DNA of 64,000 bases from Labrys monachus (GCF_030814655.1 NZ_JAUSVK010000001.1:2065501-2129500), one strand, 5' to 3'. Shown: positions 37,614-46,438, counted from the stretch's first letter. The notes: generated by a model from the letters alone, not told the origin. Translations and numbers: made by a program.

Positions 37614-38317
37614 TGACCGACCTGCCCGCGAACAAGAGCTTCAAGGGGCTCTCGGCGCTCCTTGCCTATCCGACCGGCGAACTCGCCACGGCGATCCCGG
37701 ACATCGGCGCGGTGATCACGTCGGAGCGGCTGGTATCGCAGGAAGCGATGCAGCAGCTCCGCCCCCTGCTCGCCGATCTGAGCACGGGAGACCTGTATGA
37801 CCTGCAGGAACGCTATGTCGAGCTGTTCGACAAGACGCGCCGCCATTCGTTGCATCTCTTCGAGCATATCCACGGCGAGAGCCGCGACCGGGGCCAGGCG
37901 ATGGTCGATCTGGTCGAGCATTATCAGCGCGGCGGACTTATGATCGCTGCGAACGAGCTGCCCGACTTCATCCCGCTTTTCCTGGAGTTTCTCTCGGCGC
38001 GTCCCCTCGATGAGGCGCGTGGCCTGCTCCGGGAGACGGCCCATATCCTTACCTTGCTCGAGGAACGGCTGGCCAGACGAAACGGGGCCTACGCCGCCGT
38101 CTTCACAGCTCTGCTCTCGATCGTCAGCGAGAGCGCCGGGATCGCCGGCACGGCCGAAGCCGACGACGAACCGGATGACCTCGCGGCCATCGATGCCGCC
38201 TGGGAGGAAACCGCCGTCACCTTCGGTCCGGGGAATGCGACCGACGGCTGCTCCGTCGACCGGCTGAGGATCCAGATGCGCGCCGCCAACCGCGACGTAC
38301 GGCGCGGCGCGGCCTAG
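37610..38317 (+). CDS. narJ: Nitrate reductase molybdenum cofactor assembly chaperone
   Basis: 235 residues from the ATG that overlaps the narH stop (ATGATGA; the second ATG is also possible). It is a TorD/NarJ-family helical chaperone that holds apo-NarG while cofactor is inserted. Landmarks are LSALLAYPT, the YVELFDKTRRHSLHLFEHIHGESRDRG block and a hydrophobic C-terminal half. It is not part of the final enzyme. It lies 13 bp before narI. Confidence 0.95.
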
Positions 38318-38330
38318 GGGAGGGGAGACA

Positions 38331-39110
38331 ATGTCCAACGCCATCAACGACGCGCTTTTCGGCTGGTATCCCTATCTCTGCCTGACGGTGTTCCTCCTCG
38401 GCAGCCTCATCCGCTTCGACCGCGAGCAATACACCTGGAAGACCGGGTCTTCCCAGCTCCTGCGCCGCCGCCAGCTTCGCTGGGGCTCCAATCTGTTCCA
38501 TGTCGGCATCCTCGCGATCTTCGGCGGGCATTTCGTCGGCCTGCTGACGCCGATCTGGGTCTTCGACACGCTCGGCATTTCTCACGGCTTCAAGCAGGGC
38601 CTCGCGATCGTCGTCGGGGGTGTCGCAGGCATCGCCTGCTTCGTCGGCATCGCACTTCTTGCTCACCGCAGGCTCTTCGACGCCCGGATCCGCAACACCT
38701 CCAGCTTCGGCGACATCGCCATTCTGTTGCTGCTCTGGCTTCAACTCACCATCGGCCTCTCCACCATCTTCGTCTCGCTCGGCCATATGGACGGCCATGA
38801 GATGGTGAAGTTCATGAGGTGGGCGCAGGGCATCCTGACCCTCCAGCCTTCCGCGGCTGCCTATGTCGCCGACGTGAATCCGATCTTCAAGGCCCATCTC
38901 CTTCTGGGCATGACCATCTTCCTCGTCTTCCCCTTCACCAGGCTGGTCCATGTCTGGAGTGCGCCGATCTGGTATCTTGGTCGCCCCGGCTACCAGGTCG
39001 TGCGCACGCGCTTTGCGGACCGCCGATCATCCACGCCCGTGCCGACGGTCCGGCCCCATGTGCCCGTGCGGCCGGTCGCCACCCATCCCACCACCCACCC
39101 GGCGGAGTAG
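38331..39110 (+). CDS. narI: Respiratory nitrate reductase gamma subunit (cytochrome b)
   Basis: 259 residues with five membrane helices. Haem-ligand histidines lie in FHVGILAIFGGHFVG and in AHLLLGMTIFLVFPFTRLVHVWSAP (shown in part). It oxidises quinol at the periplasmic side and passes electrons to NarH. It has a proline-rich C-terminal tail of about 30 residues that varies in the family. The next gene starts three bases after its stop. Confidence 0.95.
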   Translation: MSNAINDALFGWYPYLCLTVFLLGSLIRFDREQYTWKTGSSQLLRRRQLRWGSNLFHVGILAIFGGHFVGLLTPIWVFDTLGISHGFKQGLAIVVGGVAGIACFVGIALLAHRRLFDARIRNTSSFGDIAILLLLWLQLTIGLSTIFVSLGHMDGHEMVKFMRWAQGILTLQPSAAAYVADVNPIFKAHLLLGMTIFLVFPFTRLVHVWSAPIWYLGRPGYQVVRTRFADRRSSTPVPTVRPHVPVRPVATHPTTHPAE

Positions 39111-39113
39111 ATC

Positions 39114-40016
39114 ATGACCGCGCTCATCATCAATCACGCGGGCGGCAGCAAGCCGTCGACGGACCATCCGCACGAACATCGCCCTGCGGCACCGGACACC
39201 AGGCCGTCGGGCGAGCGCGTGGCGATGCCCGCAGTGACCGTCAATGGCGTGACGATCTCCCGCAAGGCGATCGCCGCCGAGGTGCAGAACTTTCCGGCCC
39301 GCAATCCCGGCGAGGGCTGGACGGCGGCGACCCGTGCGCTGGTCGTCCGCGAATTGCTCCTGCAGGAAGCGTACCGTCTCGATGTCCGCGCGGAGCAGCG
39401 AACCGACGCGGATGGGCGGCGGGAGACCCCGGAAGACGCACAGATGCGCAGCCTCATCGAACGCGAAGTCCATGTCCCGGACGCGGACGAAGAGACGCTC
39501 CGCCGGTTCTACGACAACAACCTTCGCCGCTTCGTCACCCCCTCGCTCTACGAAGCCGATCATATCCTGATCGGCGCTCGCCGCGAGGATGAGGAAGCCT
39601 TCGCGGCGGCGCGCGAAAGGGCCTCCTCGCTCAGATCCGCCCTGGCGGCGGAGCCGGAACGTTTCGCCGCCCTGGCTCGCGATTGTTCTGATTGCCCGTC
39701 CGGCTCTGTTGGCGGCAGCCTCGGCCAGATCGGGCCGGGCGACACGACACCGGCGTTCGAAGCCGCTCTCGTCGAACTCGCCCCCGGCGACATCTCGGCG
39801 CCGGTGGAGACGCGTTACGGCGTCCACCTCATTCGCCTGACCCGGCGAATCGAGGGCCGCCAGCTCCCCTTCGAGGCTGTGCGCGACCGCATCGCTTCCT
39901 ATCTGACCGAACACGTCCGGCGGCAGGCGACGGCGCAGTATCTTTCTCTGCTCGTCGGCCAGGCGGTCATCACCGGAATTGCGATCGATGGCGCCTCGTC
40001 GCCACTGGTGCAGTGA
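39114..40016 (+). CDS. PpiC-type peptidyl-prolyl cis-trans isomerase
   Basis: 300 residues. A central parvulin domain at about residues 140-240 carries EADHILIGARRED, FAALARDCSDCPSGSVGGSLG and YGVHLIRLTRR. There is no clear signal peptide, so it may act in the cytoplasm like NifM. A parvulin after narI is a recurring arrangement in alphaproteobacterial nar operons and may help fold or mature the reductase. It sits three bases after narI, so co-expression is almost certain; the function is inferred. Confidence 0.88.
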   Translation: MTALIINHAGGSKPSTDHPHEHRPAAPDTRPSGERVAMPAVTVNGVTISRKAIAAEVQNFPARNPGEGWTAATRALVVRELLLQEAYRLDVRAEQRTDADGRRETPEDAQMRSLIEREVHVPDADEETLRRFYDNNLRRFVTPSLYEADHILIGARREDEEAFAAARERASSLRSALAAEPERFAALARDCSDCPSGSVGGSLGQIGPGDTTPAFEAALVELAPGDISAPVETRYGVHLIRLTRRIEGRQLPFEAVRDRIASYLTEHVRRQATAQYLSLLVGQAVITGIAIDGASSPLVQ

Positions 40017-40025
40017 GGGGATGCG

Positions 40026-40310
40026 ATGCTCGGAAATCTCATCGCTTCGCTGGACGATCCGAAGATCGCCATGACCCTGGTCGCTGCTTTCGACGACCCG
40101 TCCTTGCTGGCGCGGCTGGCCTCGGCCGCCGATGCGTCCGGCCGGCCGCCGGGCGCGTACATCGCTTCGATCGTGCGCAATTTCATCGAGACGGCGTCCG
40201 ACGATCATTGGACGCAGCTCATCGGCATCATGAACCGTGCCGACGATCCGGGCCTCGCCGCGATGCGCGCCATTCTCGAAAAGGCCCTGCCGCAGACAAG
40301 GGAGAGCTGA
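40026..40310 (+). CDS. Small protein of unknown function in the nar operon
   Basis: 94 residues, not recognised. It is rich in alanine, aspartate and leucine, predicted helical, with no cysteines, signal peptide or membrane segment. Placed nine bases after the PpiC gene and two before moeA, it is clearly an operon member. A role in nitrate reductase maturation or in molybdenum cofactor delivery is possible but unsupported by motifs. Confidence 0.75.
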   Translation: MLGNLIASLDDPKIAMTLVAAFDDPSLLARLASAADASGRPPGAYIASIVRNFIETASDDHWTQLIGIMNRADDPGLAAMRAILEKALPQTRES

Positions 40311-40312
40311 CC

Positions 40313-41563
40313 ATGGGTGCCGCCCTACGCGACGATAATTTTGGCGCGGATACGCAGACGGTGTCCTTCGATGCCGCGCGGCACGCTGCCGCGGCGCTCG
40401 CCCGGCCGCTCGACCGGTCGGAAGACGTGCCGATAGCCCTCGCTGCCGGGCGCGTCCTGGCCGCGGCGATCGAGGCTCCGAGCGCGCTGCCGCCTTTCGA
40501 TCAGGCTGCGATGGACGGATATGCCGTCTGCCTGTCCGGCAGGAAGGGCGTGCCTGTGGTCCTTCCGATGGGCGGACGCACGAATGCCGGAGATGCGCCG
40601 GGCGTCCTGCGCCCGGGTACGGCGCATCGCGTCATGACGGGTGCGGCGCTGCCGACCGGCGCCGATGCCGTCGTGATGCAGGAGCATGTGGCGCGCCGGG
40701 GCGACCTCCTGCATTTCGATCTTCCCATCGAGCCCGGCGCCCATATCCGCAGGAGCGGTGAGGACGTGGTGCGGGGCGCTGCCGTCATCGAGCCGGGCCG
40801 CATGATCGGCTGGGCCGACATTGCTGTTCTCGCAGCCCTCGGCGTCAGGACCGTGCGGGTTGCCTGCCCGTTGCGGATCGCGGTCGTCACGACCGGCTCC
40901 GAACTTCGCGACGGCGGCGAACCGCTGCCGGCCGGCGCCATCTACGATTCGAACGGGCCGATGCTGGCAGCGCTCCTGGCGGGCCCCAACACACATATCG
41001 TGTCGCTGAGCGTGCGCGACGAGGTGAACGCCATCGCGGATGCGCTCCAAACCCAGGCGGGGGCGGTCGATCTCGTGATTACCACGGCCGGCATGTCGGT
41101 TGGAGACGCGGATCACGTGCGCGATGCGGTCGGGCGCGCCGGCGGTCGGCTCGACATCGTCAAGGTGGCGATGAAACCTGGCAAGCCGCTGGCGTTCGGC
41201 ATGATCGGGGAGGCGTATTTCGCGGGGTTGCCGGGCAATCCGCAGGCCGCGGCCTATGGCGCACTCGCCTTCGTGCGCCCGATGACGAGAAGGCTGCTCG
41301 GCCAGGCTCCGGCGAAGCGCGTCACGGCCAGGACAGCCTTCGCAGCGTCCCGCAAGCCGGATCGCACGGAATTGCTGCCCGTGAGCCTGAGCGTCGAGCA
41401 CGGCCGGTTGACCGCCCGTCGCAGCGGACCGGATGGCTCGCACAGAATGATGCCGATGGTGTCCGCCGACGCCGTTGCCGTCGTGCCGGGCGCATCGACG
41501 CCCCTTGAGGCCGGTACGTGCCTCGAAGTCCTCCCCTTCGATCAACCGCGTCTGGGCGGATAG
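40313..41563 (+). CDS. moeA: Molybdopterin molybdenumtransferase
   Basis: 416 residues from the ATG at 40313. It inserts molybdenum into adenylylated molybdopterin. Family landmarks are FDQAAMDGYAV, MTGAALPTGADAVVMQE, the GMSVGDADHV loop and PGNPQAA. Being at the end of the nar operon, it probably ensures cofactor supply when nitrate reductase is induced. Another copy may exist with the other cofactor genes. Confidence 0.93.
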   Translation: MGAALRDDNFGADTQTVSFDAARHAAAALARPLDRSEDVPIALAAGRVLAAAIEAPSALPPFDQAAMDGYAVCLSGRKGVPVVLPMGGRTNAGDAPGVLRPGTAHRVMTGAALPTGADAVVMQEHVARRGDLLHFDLPIEPGAHIRRSGEDVVRGAAVIEPGRMIGWADIAVLAALGVRTVRVACPLRIAVVTTGSELRDGGEPLPAGAIYDSNGPMLAALLAGPNTHIVSLSVRDEVNAIADALQTQAGAVDLVITTAGMSVGDADHVRDAVGRAGGRLDIVKVAMKPGKPLAFGMIGEAYFAGLPGNPQAAAYGALAFVRPMTRRLLGQAPAKRVTARTAFAASRKPDRTELLPVSLSVEHGRLTARRSGPDGSHRMMPMVSADAVAVVPGASTPLEAGTCLEVLPFDQPRLGG

Positions 41564-41724
41564 GGGCATGGCCTGCTTTCTGGTCGACGGTGCCGGGCGG
41601 AGGATGCCGCACAGGCTCGATCCAGCCTTTCGTCCGGGCCGTGGCCCGTTCCATGCTGGCGCCAGGCCGCGGACCGACGCCGCCCATGTCCGCCAGCCGG
41701 TGCCTTCATACAAGGAGTTCTCGC

Positions 41725-42297
41725 ATGCAGATCGCTGAACGAAACTATCCGATCACGGCGATCGTCTATTCCAGCGGTGCGCAATTCGAGGCTTTCCTGC
41801 AGGCCATCACTGCGGTGATGGCCGATCAGGGGCTGCGGCTGGCCGGTCTCATCCAGCGCAGCGAACCCAAGCCTGATCGCGTGAAATGCGACATGCATCT
41901 GCTGGACCTCGCGACCGGGGAGAGCCACGGCATATCCGACGACCGCGGCTCTCACGCCCGCGGCTGTGTCCTGAACACCGACAGGCTGTTGCGCGCCTGC
42001 GAGGCGGCGCAAGCCGGATTGTCCGGCCGGACCGATCTCCTGGTCCTCTGCAAATTCGGCAAGGCCGAGGTCGAAGGGGGCGGGTTCAGAGCGCTGATCG
42101 GCAACGCGATCGAGCGGTCCGTTCCTGTCCTGATCGGTGTTCCCCTGATCAATCTCGCACCGTTCTGCGCATTCTCGGCGGGGTTCGAGCGCGTGATCGA
42201 ACTGTCCGAACTCGACACCGACCCGCTCCTCGCGGTCCAACATCTGCGGGCTGGCTTCGGGCCGATTCGGGCGGAGCAGGGGGTGGGAGCGGCATGA
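41725..42297 (+). CDS. DUF2478 family protein
   Basis: 190 residues from the ATG at 41725, preceded by AAGGAG; an open frame extends upstream but is not conserved-looking. It begins with ITAIVYSSGAQFEAFLQAI and contains LLVLCKFGKAEVEGGGFRALI and the end motif PVLIGVPLINLAPFCAF. DUF2478 proteins often accompany molybdenum uptake or cofactor genes, but their function is not established. It lies 161 bp after moeA and probably belongs to the same transcript. Confidence 0.75.
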   Translation: MQIAERNYPITAIVYSSGAQFEAFLQAITAVMADQGLRLAGLIQRSEPKPDRVKCDMHLLDLATGESHGISDDRGSHARGCVLNTDRLLRACEAAQAGLSGRTDLLVLCKFGKAEVEGGGFRALIGNAIERSVPVLIGVPLINLAPFCAFSAGFERVIELSELDTDPLLAVQHLRAGFGPIRAEQGVGAA

Positions 42298-42605
42298 TCC
42301 GGCCGCCGCATCGTCCTGGGAGCTCCCGCTCGGAATGGTGACTACAGTCTCCGGTGCCGGGTGGTCGACACGGCGCTCACGATGCAATCGGGAAGGGCAG
42401 GAGGCGGCCGGAGACGGCCGCCAAGCTCGAGTTCGATCCCGCCATCGCCGGATCATGACGGCGGGGCGGATCGGCCCGTTCTCGGGGCGGCGATCGAACC
42501 GCCGATTCCAGGCCTGACGCACATATGCAAACGCCGGCACCGCCCGCATATGGGTCCGCTCCGCAGGCGGGCGACCGTGAGGAGGCGGATCGTTGCACTA
42601 CAGCG

Positions 42606-42629
42606 GTAACCCATTTCTCCAGGGTCGAA
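42606..42629 (+). promoter_or_regulatory. ECF-type promoter, GTAACC-N14-CGAA (module A)
   Basis: GTAACC at 42606-42611 and CGAA at 42626-42629 are separated by 14 bases. The same pair and spacing occur at 46348-46371, and with TGAA at 50426-50449. The hexamers resemble those of SigF-like ECF promoters of alphaproteobacteria, though the spacer reported there is longer as I recall it. The sequence before GTAACC (ACTACA-N3) is also shared. No ECF sigma gene is in the window. Confidence 0.5.
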
Positions 42630-42634
42630 ATGCT

Positions 42635-42696
42635 CCCGTAGCCGGGCGCCGGCACGCTCTCCGTCGTCAACTCCGACAAACAGTGGAGAGAAAGCA
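42635..42696 (+). ncRNA. Structured 5' leader with Shine-Dalgarno-pairing stem (module A)
   Basis: Cis element of the DUF1127 gene. CCCG-TAGC-CGGG (42635-42646) forms a 5' hairpin. CTCTCC (42657-42662) pairs with GGAGAG (42685-42690), which is the Shine-Dalgarno six bases before the ATG. Inside, GTCG (42663-42666) pairs with CGAC (42674-42677) and a 7-base bulge follows. Module B has the same layout with changed bases. It could be a translation switch such as a thermometer or a ligand-responsive leader. Confidence 0.5.
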
Positions 42697-43350
42697 ATGC
42701 GGCTCGAAGAGAAGTCGTCGCGCACCGCCGCCGCCCACGACAACCGCAGCATACGCCTATGGGAAGGAGAACCATTGGACCTTGCCGAGGCCCTCCCGTC
42801 CTTCATGTTCAGATCAGGGGCGCCCGTTGTCGACGACCGCGCGGGGCGGCCCAGGAGCATCTTCCTCTTGGCGATATCGAGTATCGTGGAGGGCTTTGCG
42901 CTCTATGGTGCCAGCATGCACCCGGAAGTCTACGCCGCGCTCGATGAGGACCGGCGTGCCCCCGGACGCGGCAAGGAGGCGTCGCCGACCCGGCGATTTG
43001 AGCGGCCCGCGCGCGCGATCTTTCCCCCGGCCTGCTCGATAGAGCCGATCCGGCTCTCATCCAGCGCAACGAAGCGCCTCGGCTGGCCGCAGCAGCGAGG
43101 AGGCGTCGGAAAACCTGCTGTCGGCCTCGACCCCTATGCGCCGATTCGGAGGGGCGCAAGCCGTTCCACCGCTCCGCTCGCGCGGCTCCTGTCGATGCTC
43201 GCCATGCCCTGGCGAGGATGGGTTCGCGCAACCGAGAGGCGCCGGGCACGCGTGGCGCTGGAGACCTTGGACGACCGGCTGCTCCGGGATATCGGGCTGT
43301 TGCGCCACGATATTGACGTGGTTACCCGCTATTGGCGGCCGACGGATTGA
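42697..43350 (+). CDS. DUF1127 domain protein with long N-terminal region
   Basis: 217 residues from the ATG at 42697, six bases after GGAGAG. Only the C-terminal 45 residues are recognisable, a DUF1127 (YjiS-like) domain with RARVALETLDDRLLRDIGLLR. The 170 residues before it are arginine-, serine- and proline-rich and look unstructured. DUF1127 proteins are usually small stress- or phosphate-related adaptors, sometimes binding RNA in alphaproteobacteria. It precedes the VirA-like kinase by 361 bp. Its leader and promoter are duplicated beyond the kinase gene. Confidence 0.65.
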   Translation: MRLEEKSSRTAAAHDNRSIRLWEGEPLDLAEALPSFMFRSGAPVVDDRAGRPRSIFLLAISSIVEGFALYGASMHPEVYAALDEDRRAPGRGKEASPTRRFERPARAIFPPACSIEPIRLSSSATKRLGWPQQRGGVGKPAVGLDPYAPIRRGASRSTAPLARLLSMLAMPWRGWVRATERRRARVALETLDDRLLRDIGLLRHDIDVVTRYWRPTD

Positions 43351-43711
43351 CGCTTCTCCCTCCTTGATATTGCGATTCGGCCCTTGGCGCGGCGACGGTG
43401 GCCCTTGCCGTCAGCCGGCACACATCCACCGGTTTCATGCATCGATTCCGACGTCCTGCCGATATGCACCGCATCCCAGAAATCACCCCTGCTTTCATTC
43501 GGCCGCCTCCTGCCTCACGCATTCCGGGGCGGTGCGACAAGGGCGCCGTCCCGCCCCACTTTCATGACGCCAGCGCATCGGCGTTCGGTGATGCCGCTTC
43601 CGGGGTGGTCGCAGCGGAACTCGATCGGAGATCGCCGGAGGAGCGGGCCGCCGCGTTCCCGCATACTTCCCCGGGGACGGATCATGATCTCCCCTGGAGC
43701 GGGCCAAGGCC
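43351..43711. other. Intergenic region before the VirA-like kinase
   Basis: About 360 bases with no supported gene, hairpin terminator or vir-box-like site. It presumably contains the kinase promoter. A short frame at 43384-43974 runs into the kinase in another frame and is not credible. Confidence 0.45.
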
Positions 43712-46207
43712 GTGAAGACAGTCATAGCCGTTACCGCGGCGCTGCCCGCGCTCGTCCTGCTCACATGGCTGTCGCTGAGCGCCGTCAACTCGGATGCGGA
43801 AGGGCTCAATCGGGCTCTCGGCGTGCTCGACCAGCTGGACATGGCGGAAAGCGCCCTGACGCGCGACATGCTCAGTGCGCGCGCAGGCTTGTTGCGGGAC
43901 TACGATCCCCTGGTGCACGGGGTGAAGGTGATCGACGAGTCGCTTGCTCAACTGCACAGCGATGTGGCGAATGACGCCGACATCACCGCCGAGGTCGATC
44001 GTCTGGCCGCCGCGATGAGGCAGCAGGAAGAACTGGTCGAACGCTTCAAGAGCGACAATGCCCTGCTCCAAAATTCCTTCGCCTATTTCGGCCTGTTCAG
44101 CGGCCGGCTGAGCTCGTGGAGCCGCAACGAGCCCATGGCGCCGGCGATCGGCTCACTCACCACGGCGATGCTGCGATTGACGCTCGATACGTCTCCGGCG
44201 ATGGCGCAGGATGTCGAGGATCGGCTGAATGACCTCGCCGCACAGCAGTTTCCGCCCAGCGACACCGATTCAGTGCAAGGGCTGCTGGCGCATGGCAGAT
44301 TGCTTCATGACCTTCTGCCTGCGACCGACGCCTCCCTGAAGGCTTTGCGCGCGCTGCCGTTGAAACAGAGCCAGAAGGCCGTTCGTACGCTCATGCGCGA
44401 CCGCCGTGCCGCCTCGATGGCGAAAGCGGGCCATTTCCAGCTCCTGCTCTACGCGGCGTCGCTTCTGCTGCTCGCCGCGCTCCTTCACTTCGGATGGCGG
44501 CTCCGGGCGCGGATGCGCGATCTGCAGCGACGAGCGGCGCTCGAAGGTGTCATCGCCGGCATTTCCACCCGCTTCATCAATGTCCGGTCGCATGAGATCG
44601 GTGCGCGAGTCGAGGAGGCCCTCGGCGAGCTGGCTGCCCATGTCGGCGCGGACAGGGCGTATCTCCTCCTGGCCCGCAAGCCGGAGCAGTCGCACCTATG
44701 GAGCCGGGACGGTGTCGGTTATTCGCCGGACTGGCCTCGCCGTGCGCCGGAGCTGTCGGCCCGGCTGAGGTCGGCCAGGGACGGGATCATCCATATCCCC
44801 CACTGCGACCGGCTGGCCGCCGGAGCGGACAGGGACATCCTCGCGGCGGCCGGTCTCCACAGCTGGGCCGGTGTCTGCACCATCGTCGGTGACGGCGGAA
44901 TCGACCTGTTGGGTTTTGATGCCCTACGCGGCCCATTGAACGCCCGGATCGCGGAACTCGGCCTGTTGCGCATGGCACTCGATGCCTTTGCCAACGCCCT
45001 TGCCCGCAACAGCCTCGAGCAGGAGAGAACCCGACTGGAAGCACGGTTGCAGCAGGCCCGCCGCATGGAGACGGTCGGCGCGCTCGCCAGCGGCATCGCG
45101 CATAATTTCAACAATATCCTGGGCGCCATCCTGGGTCATGCGGAAATGGCGGAAGAACAGGTCGCGGCCAGGCGGCGGCCAGACCGGCATCTCCTGGCGA
45201 TCCGCACGGCCGGAATGCGCGCGCGCGATCTGGTCGATCAGATCCTGTCGTTCGGCCGCCGGCGCGACGGGCATCGCCGGCCGGTGAATGTCGATGCGCT
45301 GCTGGCCGAGACGGCCTCCATGCTGCGGGCATCCCTGCCGAAGCAGATCGAGCTGGTCATCAGAAGGGCGGCCGATCCGGTCATCGTGCATGGCGAACCG
45401 GAGCAGTTGCAGCAGGTCATCCTCAATCTCTGCAACAATGCCGTGCAGGCGATGAATGACGAGGGGCGCCTGATCGTCGAAACGGAAATTCACGAACTGA
45501 CGGCGAAAATGGTGCACAGCCATGGGACGTCCGCGCCGGGTCTCCATCTTCGCCTTGCTGTCCGCGATTCCGGCCACGGCATGGAGGAGGCGACGCGGGA
45601 GCGGATATTCGAACCTTTCTTCACCACGCGTTCGGCCGGAAACGGCCTCGGGCTGGCGACCGTGCAGGAAATCGTCCGCGACCATGACGGCAGCATGAAC
45701 GTATGGAGCGCGCCGGGCGTCGGCAGCCGTTTTGAAGCCTGGCTTCCCTGCATCGCCGCAACCGCCGCGCCCGATCGGATTGCGTCGTCCGGGACGCTCC
45801 CTCTCGGGCGCGGCGAGACATTGATGCTGATCGACGACGATAGCGTGCGGTTAATGAGGGGGGAGGAGATGCTGGCGGCGCTCGGCTATGAGCCGGTCGG
45901 CTTCGTCAGCCCGTCCGAGGCTCTGGCCGCCTGCCGAAAAACGCCCGAGCGCTTCGATGCCGTCGTGGTGAGTCATGCCGGCTCGGCAAGGTCTGCGCTC
46001 GACCTGGCAATGGCGCTACGCGCGGCCGCGCCGGATCTGCCGGTCGTGATCGCGACGGCGTCGGTGAACGAGGTCGACGCCGATACGCTGGCCGTCGCCG
46101 GTCGCTTCGAGATCGTGCGCTCGCCCCTCAGCTCCGCGCAGGTCGCCGAAGCGCTCAAGCGGGCACTGACGAATGACGGAAATTTTGCTGGCCTGCTGCG
46201 GGCGTAG
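43712..46207 (+). CDS. VirA-like hybrid sensor histidine kinase
   Basis: 831 residues from a GTG at 43712 (an in-frame stop lies just upstream). Membrane segments at about 4-22 and 243-262 flank a periplasmic helical sensor. A GAF-like domain follows at about 270-435. The H-box ASGIAHNFNNILGAILGHAEM with His464 is the VirA type, and ATPase motifs LCNNAVQAM, DSGHGM and GLGLATV follow. The C-terminal receiver (about 708-825) is degenerate: the phospho-acceptor Asp is Ser (FDAVVVSHAG) and the usual Lys-Pro is altered (VRSPLS). In VirA the receiver also modulates signalling. The likely partner is the VirG-like regulator at 49190-49897. Confidence 0.88.
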   Translation: MKTVIAVTAALPALVLLTWLSLSAVNSDAEGLNRALGVLDQLDMAESALTRDMLSARAGLLRDYDPLVHGVKVIDESLAQLHSDVANDADITAEVDRLAAAMRQQEELVERFKSDNALLQNSFAYFGLFSGRLSSWSRNEPMAPAIGSLTTAMLRLTLDTSPAMAQDVEDRLNDLAAQQFPPSDTDSVQGLLAHGRLLHDLLPATDASLKALRALPLKQSQKAVRTLMRDRRAASMAKAGHFQLLLYAASLLLLAALLHFGWRLRARMRDLQRRAALEGVIAGISTRFINVRSHEIGARVEEALGELAAHVGADRAYLLLARKPEQSHLWSRDGVGYSPDWPRRAPELSARLRSARDGIIHIPHCDRLAAGADRDILAAAGLHSWAGVCTIVGDGGIDLLGFDALRGPLNARIAELGLLRMALDAFANALARNSLEQERTRLEARLQQARRMETVGALASGIAHNFNNILGAILGHAEMAEEQVAARRRPDRHLLAIRTAGMRARDLVDQILSFGRRRDGHRRPVNVDALLAETASMLRASLPKQIELVIRRAADPVIVHGEPEQLQQVILNLCNNAVQAMNDEGRLIVETEIHELTAKMVHSHGTSAPGLHLRLAVRDSGHGMEEATRERIFEPFFTTRSAGNGLGLATVQEIVRDHDGSMNVWSAPGVGSRFEAWLPCIAATAAPDRIASSGTLPLGRGETLMLIDDDSVRLMRGEEMLAALGYEPVGFVSPSEALAACRKTPERFDAVVVSHAGSARSALDLAMALRAAAPDLPVVIATASVNEVDADTLAVAGRFEIVRSPLSSAQVAEALKRALTNDGNFAGLLRA

Positions 46208-46320
46208 AGCCATCGTCCAGTCGCGGCGACGCCGAGCCGTTTCGAGCCGCGCATACCTCTTGAGCGCTGTTCGACCTCCATGCGTGGAGAGCCGGCCCGA
46301 CGCAGCGATCACGCCCATCG

Positions 46321-46332
46321 TCCAATTCGAAT
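46321..46332 (+). promoter_or_regulatory. Vir-box-like site overlapping a 12-bp palindrome
   Basis: TCCAATTCGAAT agrees with the VirG-box consensus TNCAATTGAAAY at 10 of 12 positions. It overlaps the perfect palindrome CAATTCGAATTG and ends 15 bases before the GTAACC element, a position suitable for an activator. Binding by the VirG-like regulator is inferred. Confidence 0.35.
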
Positions 46333-46347
46333 TGTCATACTACAATC

Positions 46348-46371
46348 GTAACCGCTTTTTTCAGGGGCGAA
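46348..46371 (+). promoter_or_regulatory. ECF-type promoter, GTAACC-N14-CGAA (module B)
   Basis: GTAACC at 46348-46353 and CGAA at 46368-46371, with the same 14-base spacer as module A. The preceding ACTACAATC is close to module A and to the third site at 50426. It probably drives the DUF1127-like remnant and the cytochrome c peroxidase. Confidence 0.5.
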
Positions 46372-46376
46372 ACAGT

Positions 46377-46438
46377 CCCGTAGCCGGGCGCGGGCAATGT
46401 CTCCGCCGGCCACACCCGGTGACAGGTGGAGAACAGGA
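46377..46438 (+). ncRNA. Structured 5' leader with Shine-Dalgarno-pairing stem (module B)
   Basis: Second copy of the leader. The CCCG-TAGC-CGGG hairpin is at 46377-46388. TCTCC (46400-46404) pairs with GGAGA (46428-46432), the Shine-Dalgarno six bases before ATG 46439. The inner stem is GCCGG (46405-46409) with CCGGT (46416-46420), replacing GTCG/CGAC of module A. The 7-base bulge is kept (GACAGGT here, AAACAGT in A). Stem geometry is thus conserved while bases change. Confidence 0.5.

Larger units (their letters stand above)
42298..42696. other. Intergenic region with promoter-leader module A
   Basis: No gene is supported before the DUF1127 start. The last 95 bases form module A (promoter GTAACC-N14-CGAA and a structured leader), listed separately. 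The first 300 bases show no repeat or recognisable element. Confidence 0.55.
46208..46438. other. Intergenic region with promoter-leader module B
   Basis: No gene is supported. It holds a 12-bp palindrome CAATTCGAATTG (46323-46334), a GTAACC-N14-CGAA promoter and a leader matching module A. These are listed separately. Confidence 0.55.

Noticed and set aside
42635-42696. Known riboswitch classes (molybdenum cofactor, SAM, SAH, ZTP) for the duplicated leader
   Set aside because: The proximity to moeA made a cofactor riboswitch tempting, but I could not match any conserved core. The leader is short and follows its own promoter, after the end of the nar operon.
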